A DNA stretch of 58,129 bases from an uncultured Phascolarctobacterium sp. (GCA_949285135.1 CASDXO010000001.1:134698-192826), one strand, 5' to 3'; positions 17,308 through 26,199 are shown, counted from the first letter of the stretch. Made by a program: numbers and translations. The notes: generated by a model from the sequence alone, not told the origin.

Positions 17308-18237
17308 TTATAATCTGTTGGAGCTGTTGAGTACGTCGCGCATTTTATGAGCAACCATGTCATGGATTGCCTGACGGGCAGGTTTCAGATATTGACGGGG
17401 GTCAAAGTCTGCCGGATGTTCAGCCAGATATTTACGTACGGAAGCAGTCATTGCCAGACGCAGGTCGGTGTCGATGTTGATTTTGCAGACGCCGTATTTG
17501 CCTGCTTTAAGCAGCATATCTTCCGGCACGCCCTGAGCACCGTCCAGCTGACCGCCGTATTTGTTGCATTCTTCCACAAAAGCAGGAATAACGGTGGAGG
17601 CACCATGCAGTACCAGCGGGAAGTTGGGCAGCATATTGGAGATTTTTTCCAGACGGGCAAAGTCAAGTTCTGGTTTACCTTTAAATTTATAAGCGCCGTG
17701 GCTGGTGCCGATAGCGATAGCCAGAGAGTCGACACCGGTACGTTCTACAAATTCTACAGCCTGGTCGGGGTCGGTGTAGGTAGCGTCTTTGGTATTTACT
17801 TTGACAGCGTCTTCTACGCCTGCCAGACGGCCAAGTTCGGCTTCAACTACTACGCCCTTGCTATGTGCGTATTCTACTACGCGACGGGTAATTTCAATAT
17901 TTTCTTCAAAGGGATGTTTGCTGCCGTCAATCATAACGGAGGTGAAGCCGCCGTCGACACAGGCTTTGCAGATTTCAAAATCTTCGCCATGGTCAAGATG
18001 CAGGCAGATGGGCAGGCCGCTTTCTTCAACGGCAGCTTCTACCAGCTTCATCAGATAGATGTGGTTGGCATATTTGCGTGCACCTGCGGAAACTTGCAGA
18101 ATCAGCGGAGATTGTTCCTGTTTGGCAGCGGAAACAATGCCCTGAATGATTTCCATATTGTTAACGTTGAAGGCGCCTACAGCGTATTTGCCTTCATAGG
18201 CTTTTCTGAACATTTCGGTAGATGTTACTAAAGGCAT
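17308..18237 (-). CDS. fba: Class II fructose-bisphosphate aldolase
   Basis: 309 residues. It cleaves fructose 1,6-bisphosphate to dihydroxyacetone phosphate and glyceraldehyde 3-phosphate, reversibly, in glycolysis and gluconeogenesis. Zinc-site and signature motifs are present: CLHLDHGEDFE, GFTSVMIDGS, EAELGRLAGVED, AIAIGTSHGAYKF, LVLHGAST and KINIDTDLRLA. An AAGGAGGAA site 6 nt before the ATG is excellent. It lies 60 nt after the rluA-like gene on the same strand and probably has its own promoter, since a TATAAT (18281-18276) sits in that gap. Confidence 0.96.
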   Translation of the reverse strand: MPLVTSTEMFRKAYEGKYAVGAFNVNNMEIIQGIVSAAKQEQSPLILQVSAGARKYANHIYLMKLVEAAVEESGLPICLHLDHGEDFEICKACVDGGFTSVMIDGSKHPFEENIEITRRVVEYAHSKGVVVEAELGRLAGVEDAVKVNTKDATYTDPDQAVEFVERTGVDSLAIAIGTSHGAYKFKGKPELDFARLEKISNMLPNFPLVLHGASTVIPAFVEECNKYGGQLDGAQGVPEDMLLKAGKYGVCKINIDTDLRLAMTASVRKYLAEHPADFDPRQYLKPARQAIHDMVAHKMRDVLNSSNRL

Positions 18238-18275
18238 GAAAAATTCCTCCTTAAAATTGTTATTCTGTTGTGTTA

Positions 18276-18281
18276 ATTATA
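18276..18281 (-). promoter_or_regulatory. Probable -10 element for fba
   Basis: A consensus TATAAT on the minus strand, 38 nt before the fba start. No good -35 was found at the expected distance. Confidence 0.35.
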
Positions 18282-18297
18282 GCACACTATTTTTGTT

Positions 18298-18951
18298 TCA
18301 GTATATAATTTTTCTTAAATCTTTTGGCAGCTCACGGGTTATTTCCAGCCGCTGGTCGCTGACAGGATGAATAAAAGACAGCCGCCAGGCATGCAGTGCA
18401 TGTCTGCTTTGGGGGCCGGGTGTACCGTACAGACTGTCGTTATAAAGGGGGTATCCAATATGCGCCAGATGGACGCGTATCTGGTGCGTACGCCCGGTAA
18501 AGAGGCGCAGACGCAGCAGTGTTTTATCTTGGTGGCGGTGCAGTACCTGGTAGGCAGTTTTGGCGTATTTGCCGTTTTCGCTGACGCAGCGCTCGATGAT
18601 GCTGCCTTCCTTACGGGCAATGGGTGCTTCGATAATGCCTGAGTCCTGTTCCAGGCAGCCGGTGACGACAGCAAGATATTCTTTGACGATTTCCCTCTGC
18701 GACAGCCAGAACTGCACAATCGGTTCTTTGGCAAAGATGACCAGACCGGAGGTGTTGCGATCCAGACGGGAAACGGGATGAATGCCGCAGTTAAGCTGTT
18801 TCTGTCGGTAATAGGCAGCAACATGATCATACAGGGTGCAGCCGCTTTCATTGACCGTAGGATGAATAAGCATACCTGGTGGTTTGTCAATAATCAGCAG
18901 GTAATCATCTTCGTAGGCAATGGCGGCGGGGGACAGGGTAAAACTGTCCAT
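18298..18951 (-). CDS. RluA-family RNA pseudouridine synthase
   Basis: 217 residues, a short member without the N-terminal S4 RNA-binding domain. The catalytic Asp is Asp64 in HPVSRLDRNTSGL; other family blocks are IDKPPGMLIHP (21-31), KEYLAVV and LFTGRTHQIRVHLAHIGYPL. It converts uridine to pseudouridine in rRNA or tRNA; the target position cannot be told. The start overlaps the stop of the DUF896 gene (TGATG), with GAGGA about 12 nt upstream, so the two are coupled. Confidence 0.9.
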   Translation of the reverse strand: MDSFTLSPAAIAYEDDYLLIIDKPPGMLIHPTVNESGCTLYDHVAAYYRQKQLNCGIHPVSRLDRNTSGLVIFAKEPIVQFWLSQREIVKEYLAVVTGCLEQDSGIIEAPIARKEGSIIERCVSENGKYAKTAYQVLHRHQDKTLLRLRLFTGRTHQIRVHLAHIGYPLYNDSLYGTPGPQSRHALHAWRLSFIHPVSDQRLEITRELPKDLRKIIY

Positions 18952-19139
18952 CAGTGTTTGATGTCCTCTTTATCAACGATTTCGATGTTGTCCAGCTGCG
19001 CTTTTAACTGGCTGCGGATATTGCCGAGATATTCCTGATACAATTCTTTCTGCTCGATTTGTTCTTCTACAGTTAGGCCGGTGCTGCGTTTTTTGGCAGC
19101 CAGTTCGTTAATACGTTTAATCAATGCGTTTATTTCCAT
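18951..19139 (-). CDS. DUF896 (YnzC/UPF0291) small protein
   Basis: 62 residues forming a short helical hairpin (INALIKRINELAAKKRSTGL, then a helix to a VDKED tail). The family is widespread in Firmicutes; the Bacillus member YnzC is LexA-regulated, but its role is unclear. An in-frame GTG at 19148 would add three residues; GGGAG fits the ATG at 19139 and that start matches the family. Confidence 0.88.
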   Translation of the reverse strand: MEINALIKRINELAAKKRSTGLTVEEQIEQKELYQEYLGNIRSQLKAQLDNIEIVDKEDIKH

Positions 19140-19160
19140 TATAATCACTCCCTGCTTGCC

Positions 19161-19189
19161 ATTATAGCAGAGGTGCAGGAAGCTAACAA
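19161..19189 (-). promoter_or_regulatory. Promoter for the DUF896-rluA genes
   Basis: On the minus strand: TTGTTA (19189-19184), 17-nt spacer, consensus TATAAT (19166-19161). Confidence 0.65.
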
Positions 19190-19201
19190 GGTGCTTTTAC
19201 A

Positions 19202-19250
19202 TTGACTGAGGTAGGCAATTATGTTATTATGAATAAGATGCTAATAAGAT
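19202..19250 (+). promoter_or_regulatory. Promoter of the metal/cofactor ABC importer with direct-repeat operator candidate
   Basis: TTGACT (19202-19207), 17-nt spacer, TATTAT (19225-19230). Just downstream, AATAAGAT occurs twice (19232-19239 and 19243-19250), 11 nt apart, overlapping the expected transcription start. This placement suits a repressor such as a Fur-type protein, but no canonical box is present. Confidence 0.6.
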
Positions 19251-19315
19251 TAATTCGCACTCAGTTTCCGCTGCAGTACAGCTGTGCGGGAGCTTATTTT
19301 ATTTGAGGTGAGTAT

Positions 19316-20269
19316 ATGCGTCTGAAAAATTTTACCTGTATGCTTTTATGTCTGCTTTTGCTGTTGGATGCAGGCTGTGGCGACAGTCAGAAAGCGAATC
19401 AGGATATTAAGGGAAAATATGTAACCATAACTGATGCGGCAGGGCGTACTGTGGCGCTGAACACCAGACCGGAACGCGTCGTGGCACTTAATCCGTCTTA
19501 TTTGGGAATGATTGATTCGGTGGGCGGATCTATCGTGGGGCGCGCTAATTCTAAATTGGTAACGGTGCCTGCATCCATGCAGGGTGCTCCGGAAATAGGC
19601 TTTGTCTATAATATTAATATGGAAAGTCTGGTAGGGTTAAAGCCTGATTTGGTACTGGCCGGCAAAAATCAGCATGAAAAATTTGTGCCGCTGCTGGAAT
19701 CCAACAATATTAAAGTTGTGGAACTGGATGCCAAAACTTATCAGGAAGTACAGGATACCGTAAGACTTTTAGGCAAGATTTATGGTACTGCCGATAAAGC
19801 AGAGCAGGAATGCGCTTTGTTAAACAGTGAGATTAAGGCGGTAACAGATAAGCTGCCGCAGGAGAAAAAGAAAATCGTCATCATGCATGCTACGGCAAGC
19901 AGTGTTACTACGGAAGGCAGCCGCAGCATTGCGGGCTGCGTCAGTGATATTCTGGGCTTTGAAAATGTAGCGGCCAAAGCGCTGCAGGGAAAATCGGAAA
20001 AAACTCCGTACAGCATGGAGGCATTGGTGGAACAAAATCCGGAAATAATCTTTATTACTTCCATGGGCAAAGCCGATGAGATTGAAAACCGTCTGCGTTC
20101 TGATTTTAAGAATAATCCTGCCTGGGCATCGTTGCAGGCTGTGCAGAACGGTAAAGTATATGTGCTGCCGGAAAATCTGTTTTTACTGAATCCTGGACTG
20201 GAATATCCCAAGGCGGTAGAATACATGGCGCGGCAGGTATATCCGGAGGTTTTTGCTGATGGAAAATAA
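19316..20269 (+). CDS. ABC importer substrate-binding lipoprotein, BtuF/FepB type
   Basis: 317 residues. A lipoprotein signal peptide ends in LDAGC with the lipidated Cys at 21. The mature part is a helical-backbone binding protein (cluster III/peripla_BP_2): ITDAAGRTVALNTRPERVVALNP at the start, then SLVGLKPDLVLAG and NGKVYVLPENLF. Ligands in the family include Fe-siderophores, heme and cobalamin; which applies here is not visible. GAGGTG 6 nt before the ATG supports the start. The permease gene overlaps its end by 11 nt. Confidence 0.9.
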   Translation: MRLKNFTCMLLCLLLLLDAGCGDSQKANQDIKGKYVTITDAAGRTVALNTRPERVVALNPSYLGMIDSVGGSIVGRANSKLVTVPASMQGAPEIGFVYNINMESLVGLKPDLVLAGKNQHEKFVPLLESNNIKVVELDAKTYQEVQDTVRLLGKIYGTADKAEQECALLNSEIKAVTDKLPQEKKKIVIMHATASSVTTEGSRSIAGCVSDILGFENVAAKALQGKSEKTPYSMEALVEQNPEIIFITSMGKADEIENRLRSDFKNNPAWASLQAVQNGKVYVLPENLFLLNPGLEYPKAVEYMARQVYPEVFADGK

Positions 20270-21287
20270 ATATTACGACGGGACGGAGGCTGCTGCCCGT
20301 ATGGGAATTCCTCGTACCTTGTGGCGTGCCCTCATTATCGGCTTGTTTTTGCTGGCGGCCTGCTGCGGCGTCTTTTTCAGTCTGACCAAGGGTGCCAGTG
20401 TTATAAGCTTTAACGAGATTATCAGTATATTGCTGCAGCCTGGCAGCGACCCGCAAAGTCAGATTATCTGGAATATCCGTATGCCGCGTACTATCGTGGC
20501 GGCGCTTGTTGGAATCAATTTGTCTCTTGCCGGCGCTATTTTACAGGCTGTGATGCGTAATCCACTGGCTGACCCGCATATTATCGGTATTTCTTCCGGT
20601 GCAGGTTTAGCCGGTGTCATTATTATGATTTTATTTCCGGCGCTGGAATATCTGATTACGCCAGTAGCTTTCGTAGGGGCGATGGCGGCTGCTGTATGCA
20701 TTTATATTCTGGCCTGGAAAAACGGTATCAAACCGGTGCGTATTATTTTAGCCGGCGTGGCGGTATCAGCCTTTTTAAGTGCCGGTATCAGCGGTCTGAT
20801 GATTTTTTACAGCGACAGGGTACATGGCGCCCTGATGTGGATGGTAGGCGGCCTGGCTGCCAGAAGCTGGCCCCATGTGCATATCATCCTGCCTTATGCA
20901 GTGCTGGGCCTTTTGCTGGCTTTGGCAGGAGCAGCTTACCTGAATATTCTGCAGCTGGGTGACGAAATGGCACGCGGACTGGGCGTGAATGTTGAAGTTA
21001 CCCGCATCGTGATGACGGCGGTGGCGGCTCTGCTTGCTGCCAGTGCAGTCAGCGTGGTTGGCCTTTTGGGCTTTGTCGGGCTTATCGTACCGCATGCGGC
21101 AAGGCTGCTGATTGGCAGTGATTATCGCTATCTGCTGCCGGCGGCTGCGCTTTTAGGCGTGGCGACGGTAACGCTGAGTGATACTTTTGCCCGGGTCATC
21201 TTTGCTCCGGTTGAATTGCCGGTAGGTATCATCATGGCCTTTTTAGGTGCGCCCTTCTTTTTATTCTTATTAAGGAGGGAAATCTGA
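20259..21287 (+). CDS. ABC importer permease, FecCD/BtuC family
   Basis: 342 residues with about ten spans. Family blocks are RMPRTIVAALVGINLSLAGAILQ, RNPLADPHIIGISSGAGL, GLLGFVGLIVPHAARLLIG and ELPVGIIMAFLGAPFFLFLL. It forms the transmembrane channel, probably as a homodimer, with the preceding binding protein and following ATPase. A TTG at 20253 is in frame, but GGAGG at 20245-20249 points to the ATG at 20259. Its stop overlaps the ATPase start (TGATG). Confidence 0.93.
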   Translation: MENKYYDGTEAAARMGIPRTLWRALIIGLFLLAACCGVFFSLTKGASVISFNEIISILLQPGSDPQSQIIWNIRMPRTIVAALVGINLSLAGAILQAVMRNPLADPHIIGISSGAGLAGVIIMILFPALEYLITPVAFVGAMAAAVCIYILAWKNGIKPVRIILAGVAVSAFLSAGISGLMIFYSDRVHGALMWMVGGLAARSWPHVHIILPYAVLGLLLALAGAAYLNILQLGDEMARGLGVNVEVTRIVMTAVAALLAASAVSVVGLLGFVGLIVPHAARLLIGSDYRYLLPAAALLGVATVTLSDTFARVIFAPVELPVGIIMAFLGAPFFLFLLRREI

Positions 21288-22069
21288 TGAGTGCTATTAT
21301 TTCAGCGGAACATGTCGATATCGGCATCGACGGCAAGACGATAGTAAAAGATTTGTCGCTGGCAATACCCGAAGGCAATGTAACTGCCATTATCGGGCCC
21401 AACGGCTGCGGTAAGAGTACTACTCTAAAGGCAATTTCCCGCATTATGCCTTACAGTGGCAGGATAACTTTTAAAGGCAAGGATATCAAAAGCTTTTCGC
21501 ATCGGGAATTTGCCCGTTGCCTGGCCATCCTGACTCAGTCGCCGCAGGCTCCTGCCGACCTGACCGTCAGCGACCTTGTGGAAATGGGACGCTTTCCGCA
21601 CCGCGGCTTTTTAGGACGCGGCAGCAGCAGCGAGGATCAAAAGCATGTTGAGTGGGCTTTGGCGCAGACCAATATGACTGGTATGCGGCATCGCCTTTTA
21701 AGTACCCTGTCCGGCGGTGAACGTCAGCGGGCGTGGATTGCCATGGCGCTTGCCCAGCGTCCGGAAGTTCTTTTTCTGGATGAACCTACTACTTATCTGG
21801 ACATTTGTCATCAGCTGGAAATTATGCAGCTTTTGGCTCGTTTAAATAAAGAACTGGGACTGACGGTAGTCATGGTTGTGCACGAGCTTAATCATGCTAT
21901 TCAGTTTGCCGACTTTGTAGCGGTAATTAAGGCTGGCAGCATGGTCACCAGCGGCGTGCCGAAAGAAGTTATCACGGGCAGACTGCTGGCTGATGTTTTC
22001 GGTGTGCAGGCAGACGAATTCATCTGCAGTAACGGTCAGAGGGCACTGGTGCCTGTGGATTTAATTTAA
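21287..22069 (+). CDS. ABC importer ATP-binding protein, FepC/BtuD type
   Basis: 260 residues. Walker A is GPNGCGKST, the signature motif LSGGERQR, Walker B LFLDEPT with the D-loop TYLD, and the switch His is in VVHELNHA. It powers the FecCD-type permease. It starts on the overlapping TGATG of the permease gene and is followed by a terminator. Confidence 0.94.
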   Translation: MSAIISAEHVDIGIDGKTIVKDLSLAIPEGNVTAIIGPNGCGKSTTLKAISRIMPYSGRITFKGKDIKSFSHREFARCLAILTQSPQAPADLTVSDLVEMGRFPHRGFLGRGSSSEDQKHVEWALAQTNMTGMRHRLLSTLSGGERQRAWIAMALAQRPEVLFLDEPTTYLDICHQLEIMQLLARLNKELGLTVVMVVHELNHAIQFADFVAVIKAGSMVTSGVPKEVITGRLLADVFGVQADEFICSNGQRALVPVDLI

Positions 22070-22075
22070 CTAATT

Positions 22076-22115
22076 AAGAAGTATTGGAAATATTTTTCTG
22101 ATACTTCTTTTTTTA
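22076..22115 (+). terminator. Terminator after the ABC importer operon
   Basis: A 9-bp stem AAGAAGTAT (22076-22084) with ATACTTCTT (22101-22109), followed by a T run. The loop is a rather long 16 nt. Confidence 0.75.
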
Positions 22116-22158
22116 TTGCCATATACAGAAAAAATATTTAGTGTATGTGGTAGTCAAT

Positions 22159-22188
22159 TTGTCATAAATAGTATATACTATTTATATA
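22159..22188 (+). promoter_or_regulatory. Promoter with a perfect 22-bp palindrome in its spacer, likely ccpN operator
   Basis: TTGTCA (22159-22164) and TATATA (22183-22188) are 18 nt apart. Bases 22164-22185 form a perfect palindrome with half-site ATAAATAGTAT, filling the spacer. A repressor bound here would block polymerase. The following gene encodes an HTH regulator, so autoregulation is the simplest reading. Confidence 0.6.
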
Positions 22189-22205
22189 AGCAGTTTAGAA
22201 AGGGT

Positions 22206-22865
22206 GTGAAGATCATATCTTTAAGTAACAGACAAAAACGTATTGCTGAAATTGTGCGTCTGGAAGGGCCTATTACCGGTGAGCATATTGCAGAGCGTTT
22301 GAGTGTTACCAGAGCAGCCCTGCGCAGTGATTTGGCCATTCTGGTGATGGGAGGCATTCTGGATGCCCGTCCCAAGGTTGGCTATTTTTATACAGGTAAG
22401 AACACGCTGGGAATGCTGATGGAGGAAATCTCCGGCATCTGCGTAAAAGATCTGCAGTCGGTACCGGTGGCTATCAGTCAGGAAAAGAGTGCTTATGAAG
22501 CAGTTGTAACCATGTTTCTGGAAGATGTAGGTACAATCTTTGTGGTTGATGAAGCAGGCCTTCTGGCAGGTGTGGTTTCCCGTAAGGACCTTTTGAAAGC
22601 CGCAATTAATAATGCGGATCTGCATGACATTCCGGTTGTTATGGTTATGACGCCGCTGTCCAAAATCATCGTGGCGCATCCGGATGAATCAGTAGCTGCT
22701 GCTGCAAGGAAGGTTATTGATAACGAAATCGACAGTTTGCCCGTAGTACGTACTGTCGATGACGGTAAGCGCAGCTATGAAGTGGTGGGACGCATCACGA
22801 AAACTAATTTTACCAGGCTGCTGGTTGATCTGGCAGAAGGTAAAGGGGGTAATTATCATAAATAA
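22206..22865 (+). CDS. ccpN: CcpN-like HTH-CBS transcriptional regulator
   Basis: About 219 residues. An N-terminal HTH (NRQKRIAEIVRLEGPITGEHIAERL, RAALRSDLAIL) is followed by DARPKVGYFYTGK and two CBS domains (about 80-140 and 145-210). In Bacillus, CcpN represses gluconeogenic genes and is encoded next to ppsR, as here. The start is uncertain. The GTG at 22206 lies only 1 nt from the AAAGGG site (22199-22204); AUC at 22212 or AUA at 22215 would be 7 or 10 nt away and give the family-length N-terminus. The GTG is used here as the only standard start nearby. Confidence 0.85.
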   Translation: MKIISLSNRQKRIAEIVRLEGPITGEHIAERLSVTRAALRSDLAILVMGGILDARPKVGYFYTGKNTLGMLMEEISGICVKDLQSVPVAISQEKSAYEAVVTMFLEDVGTIFVVDEAGLLAGVVSRKDLLKAAINNADLHDIPVVMVMTPLSKIIVAHPDESVAAAARKVIDNEIDSLPVVRTVDDGKRSYEVVGRITKTNFTRLLVDLAEGKGGNYHK

Positions 22866-23691
22866 AATTAATCCTGTAATTTATGCTGTTTCCGATTCTA
22901 TCGGTGAAACTGCAGAGTCGGTAGTAAAGGCTACTACCAGCCAGTTTGTCGAAGAAAAATTTGATGTTATCCGTGTTCCTTATGTTAAAGATAAAGAACA
23001 GATTGATAAAATTTTAGATGAGGCTGTTGCGGCTAATGCCATTGTTTGCTATACCATAGTGTCTCCGGAGCTGCGTGAGCATATTGCAGACAAGGCTATG
23101 GAGCTTGATTTGCAGGTAGTGGACGTACTGGGCCCCATGTTGAAGGCAGTGGAAAAAACTACCGGTCTGTTCCCAAAAAATCAGGCTGGTCTTATCCACT
23201 CTCTGGACCATGAATATTTTAAACGTGTGGAAGCAGTGGAATTTGCCGTTAAATATGATGATGGTAAAAATCCTCTGGGTCTTTTAAAGGCAGATATCGT
23301 TATTATCGGCGTATCCCGTACTTCCAAGACGCCGCTGAGCATGTATCTGGCACACAAAAAGGTGAAAGTTGCCAACGTGCCGCTGGTACCGGAGCTGCAG
23401 CCGCCCGATGAGCTGTTTCAGGTGCCGCCCTATAAAATTGTCGGTCTGTTAATCGATCCGTTCAAGCTGAATGAAATCCGCAGCGAACGTTTGAAGACCA
23501 TGGGCTTGTCCGATACTGCCGTGTATGCAGATATGAAACGCATTAACGATGAACTGGAATATGCCAAAGGCATTATGCGCCGCGTGCATTGCCCGATTAT
23601 TAATGTTTCCAACCGCGCTATTGAAGAAACTGCCGGTATCATTCTGGACTACGTGCGTAAGAACAAAGAACGTCACGGCATTAAAGACTGA
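22855..23691 (+). CDS. ppsR: PpsR: PEP synthase/PPDK regulatory kinase-phosphorylase
   Basis: About 278 residues of the DUF299 family. It inactivates PEP synthase or PPDK by ADP-dependent phosphorylation and reactivates it by Pi-dependent dephosphorylation. Signatures are VIYAVSDSIGETAE at the start and the P-loop-like GVSRTSKTPLSMYLA. The family N-terminus is only a few residues before IYAVSDS. In this frame the codons there are ATT (22852), ATC (22855), ATA (22858), with AAAGGGGG at 22842-22849 and no ATG, GTG or TTG within 25 nt. AUC at 22855 (5 nt from the ribosome site) or AUA is therefore the likely start; a TTG further upstream inside ccpN is the conventional alternative. It overlaps the ccpN stop and should act on the PEP synthase at the left end of the window. 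Confidence 0.88.
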   Translation: MINKINPVIYAVSDSIGETAESVVKATTSQFVEEKFDVIRVPYVKDKEQIDKILDEAVAANAIVCYTIVSPELREHIADKAMELDLQVVDVLGPMLKAVEKTTGLFPKNQAGLIHSLDHEYFKRVEAVEFAVKYDDGKNPLGLLKADIVIIGVSRTSKTPLSMYLAHKKVKVANVPLVPELQPPDELFQVPPYKIVGLLIDPFKLNEIRSERLKTMGLSDTAVYADMKRINDELEYAKGIMRRVHCPIINVSNRAIEETAGIILDYVRKNKERHGIKD

Positions 23692-23705
23692 AAGTAAAAA
23701 TTGCA

Positions 23706-23742
23706 ATAAAAAAACGCTGACATTATGTCAGCGTTTTTTATT
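23706..23742. terminator. Bidirectional terminator between ppsR and the OstA-like gene
   Basis: An A-run, the stem ACGCTGACA / TGTCAGCGT with a short TTA loop, then a T-run. It serves both converging genes. Confidence 0.92.
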
Positions 23743-23750
23743 TGCAGTTG

Positions 23751-24224
23751 TTAAATGAATTTTTTTTCATCCACATTATAGACAACATCGCCAGGCTGCG
23801 GTGTGCCGTTGACTTTTACATTGCCGTGGAAAGAAGCAAGTTTAGTTTTCCAGCAGAAAGAACCGCTGTCGGCGGTAATGTTGGTTTTATCGTGGGTAAA
23901 ATGCAGGTTGCCGTTTACATAAGCCGTACGGTCAGAGTGGTAAACATCTACTTTGTCGCACAGGAAAGTGAGCTGGTCATAGGACAGTGCAATATTGCCA
24001 CTGCCGTGTACTTCCATGTTATAAAGCATTACCTGGGTTTTGTCACCGGTAATCGTCAGCATTTTATCATGAGCAGGAAACTGAACATAGACATTGCCAA
24101 CCAAGTCATAAACACCGGTAAGAGGATTGAAGGTACGCGTGTCGCTGCGGATGACAGGTTCTGCTGCCAGACAGCTGACAGGTATCATAATCAGCATAAG
24201 CAAAAGAATAAATAATTTTTTCAT
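23751..24224 (-). CDS. OstA/LptA-like periplasmic protein
   Basis: 157 residues with a cleavable signal peptide (MKKLFILLLMLIMIPVSCLA) and a beta-jellyroll repeat region (GVYDLVGNVYVQF, MEVHGSGNIALSYDQLTF, YVNGNLHFTHDKTNITADSG) typical of the OstA fold that binds lipopolysaccharide in LptA. It would work in the periplasm. It is an orphan here with no lptB or lptC neighbour, so it may be a paralogue rather than the main LptA. GAGGTG 6 nt before the ATG at 24224 sets the start; the GTG at 24233 is in frame but too close to that site. Confidence 0.75.
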   Translation of the reverse strand: MKKLFILLLMLIMIPVSCLAAEPVIRSDTRTFNPLTGVYDLVGNVYVQFPAHDKMLTITGDKTQVMLYNMEVHGSGNIALSYDQLTFLCDKVDVYHSDRTAYVNGNLHFTHDKTNITADSGSFCWKTKLASFHGNVKVNGTPQPGDVVYNVDEKKFI

Positions 24225-24249
24225 TAAGGTCACCTCACGTAACTATATT

Positions 24250-24278
24250 ATTATAGACTTTTTTGCTTATTAAGGCAA
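24250..24278 (-). promoter_or_regulatory. Promoter of the OstA-like gene
   Basis: On the minus strand: TTGCCT (24278-24273), 17-nt spacer, consensus TATAAT (24255-24250). Confidence 0.65.
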
Positions 24279-24392
24279 TTAATTTTTACTTAAATTATAG
24301 AAAAAACAAAGAAGTTTACATAAAAAAAGAGGATTTTAGCAGATTATATTGAATTATTATTTTGTAACGATTGAAAGGTCAGGAGCATTTTT

Positions 24393-26174
24393 ATGAGCGC
24401 AGATTTTAATGATTTTAAAGAACAGGTTCGCAATAGTGCCGATATTGTGGAAGTTGTTTCTGGTTATGTGGCGCTCAAAAAACGCGGAAGAAATTACTGG
24501 GGCTGCTGCCCGTTTCATGGCGAGAAAACACCGTCTTTTTCAGTGAATGCCGAAAAGAACATGTTTTACTGTTTCGGCTGTCACGAAGGTGGCGATGTTT
24601 TTAAATTTATAATGAAAAGTGAAAACTGCAGTTTTTCGGAAGCGGTTAAGCTGCTGGCAACGCGGTATGGTATTCACATTCCGGAAAGAGAAAAGACTGC
24701 CGAGGAAATCCGGCGTGACCGGCAGCGCAGGGAGCTGAGCGAAGCCAATGAACTGGCAGTCAGATTTTATCAGTCCTGCCTGCTGCGTACCAATTATGGT
24801 AAGGCGGCGCTGGCTTATCTGGAAGGACGCGGTATTAATCGGCAGATTATCGAGCAGTTTTCCATTGGTTATGCCATTGACAATTTCACGGCCCTGACGA
24901 CATCACTGGGAAAACGCGGCTGCAGTGAAGAAGTATTGATTAAAGCTGGGCTTGCACTGCCTGGCAGAAAGGGCGGCGCATATGATAAGTTTCGCGGCCG
25001 CATTATGATACCTATTAAGGATGCCAGAGGCAGGGTGGTAGGTTTTGGCGGCAGGGTTATCGGCAGCGATATGCAGCCAAAGTACATGAATACCGGCGAA
25101 ACAGAGCTGTTCAACAAGCGCTTTTTGCTTTTTGGTCTTGATATTGCGGTGAAAAACATTAAGGCGCTGCAGCAGGCCGTTGTTGTAGAAGGGTATATGG
25201 ATGCCATCAGTCTGCATGCTGCAGGCATTACTAATGTTGTAGCCTCCATGGGTACGGCGTTTGCTGCCGAGCAGGCCAAACTGCTGAAAAGGCTGACTGA
25301 TAATATTGTGTTCTGTTACGACAGCGACGATGCCGGCCGCCGAGCATCCGTAAGGGCAGTAAGCATTGCCAGAGAAGCGGGGCTGCAGGTACAGGTTGCC
25401 GGTGTTCCCAATGGTAAGGACCCTGATGAATTTGTCCGGCAATATGGTAAAGATGCTTTTCTGGAGGTTCTTAAACAGGCTCCGGATGGTATAGATTTTC
25501 AGATTGAAGAAACAATAAGGCAAAATAATGTTACAAATTTAGCAGGAAAAGTTGAAGCAGTGTCGAATATACTACCATTCCTATTAGAGTGTAAAAGTGA
25601 AATCGAGGTTGCCGGGCATATCAGAAAACTGGCGCAGCGACTGACCATTGACGAAGGACTGATAACGGAGGAATACCGTAAGGCCTACCGTATGAAAAAG
25701 CCGTCTGCTGCAGTAAATATGACCAGGGTTGCCGCGCCTAATATGATGACTGCGGAAAATCAGGCTGAAGCCGTACTTTTGGCAGTACTTCTGGAACACC
25801 CAGACATGACAGCAGATTGTCAGAATACGATTGAAAAGGTGGGTTTCGTCCGGAAGGACTATGGCGAGATTTTTCAGCTTTTGCTATCCGTTCAGTATGA
25901 AGAAAAGCCTGCAGAAAAACTTACTGCGCTGCTGACTGATGAGCAGATGTCTGTGGTTGCAGGATTGCTGTCACGGCATGTTCCGGACGGCGACTGCAGC
26001 AAGATAATTGAGGACTGTCTGCGGCAGATGCAGAAGGCATTTTTAGAGCAGCAGTATGAAAAACACCGTCTTTTAGCTGATGAATTTGAACGCTCAGGCG
26101 ATAAACGGTTTATTGATGAATTAATTGAAAGTCAAAGGATACAGCATGAAATCAAAAAACTCTATGGAAGCTAA
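24393..26174 (+). CDS. dnaG: DNA primase
   Basis: 593 residues, full length. It makes RNA primers at the replication fork. The CHC2 zinc ribbon uses Cys39, His42, Cys60 and Cys63 (CPFH ... CFGC). The TOPRIM core contains VVEGYMDA and [11 protein letters not shown] helical C-terminal region for helicase contact follows. A CAGGAG site about 7 nt before the ATG sets the start. rpoD follows after 25 nt in the macromolecular-synthesis order seen in many Firmicutes, without rpsU in front. Confidence 0.97.
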   Translation: MSADFNDFKEQVRNSADIVEVVSGYVALKKRGRNYWGCCPFHGEKTPSFSVNAEKNMFYCFGCHEGGDVFKFIMKSENCSFSEAVKLLATRYGIHIPEREKTAEEIRRDRQRRELSEANELAVRFYQSCLLRTNYGKAALAYLEGRGINRQIIEQFSIGYAIDNFTALTTSLGKRGCSEEVLIKAGLALPGRKGGAYDKFRGRIMIPIKDARGRVVGFGGRVIGSDMQPKYMNTGETELFNKRFLLFGLDIAVKNIKALQQAVVVEGYMDAISLHAAGITNVVASMGTAFAAEQAKLLKRLTDNIVFCYDSDDAGRRASVRAVSIAREAGLQVQVAGVPNGKDPDEFVRQYGKDAFLEVLKQAPDGIDFQIEETIRQNNVTNLAGKVEAVSNILPFLLECKSEIEVAGHIRKLAQRLTIDEGLITEEYRKAYRMKKPSAAVNMTRVAAPNMMTAENQAEAVLLAVLLEHPDMTADCQNTIEKVGFVRKDYGEIFQLLLSVQYEEKPAEKLTALLTDEQMSVVAGLLSRHVPDGDCSKIIEDCLRQMQKAFLEQQYEKHRLLADEFERSGDKRFIDELIESQRIQHEIKKLYGS

Positions 26175-26199
26175 GAATCAGATGGAAGGAGGGGACACC

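Noticed and set aside
17347..18231. A 294-codon open frame antisense to fba
   Set aside because: fba is unmistakable on the minus strand; the opposite frame is a by-product of its codon use.
19260..19312. Possible riboswitch or attenuator in the leader of the FecCD-type importer
   Set aside because: Only a weak GCTG/CAGC hairpin is present; no cobalamin-riboswitch core or terminator T run was found.
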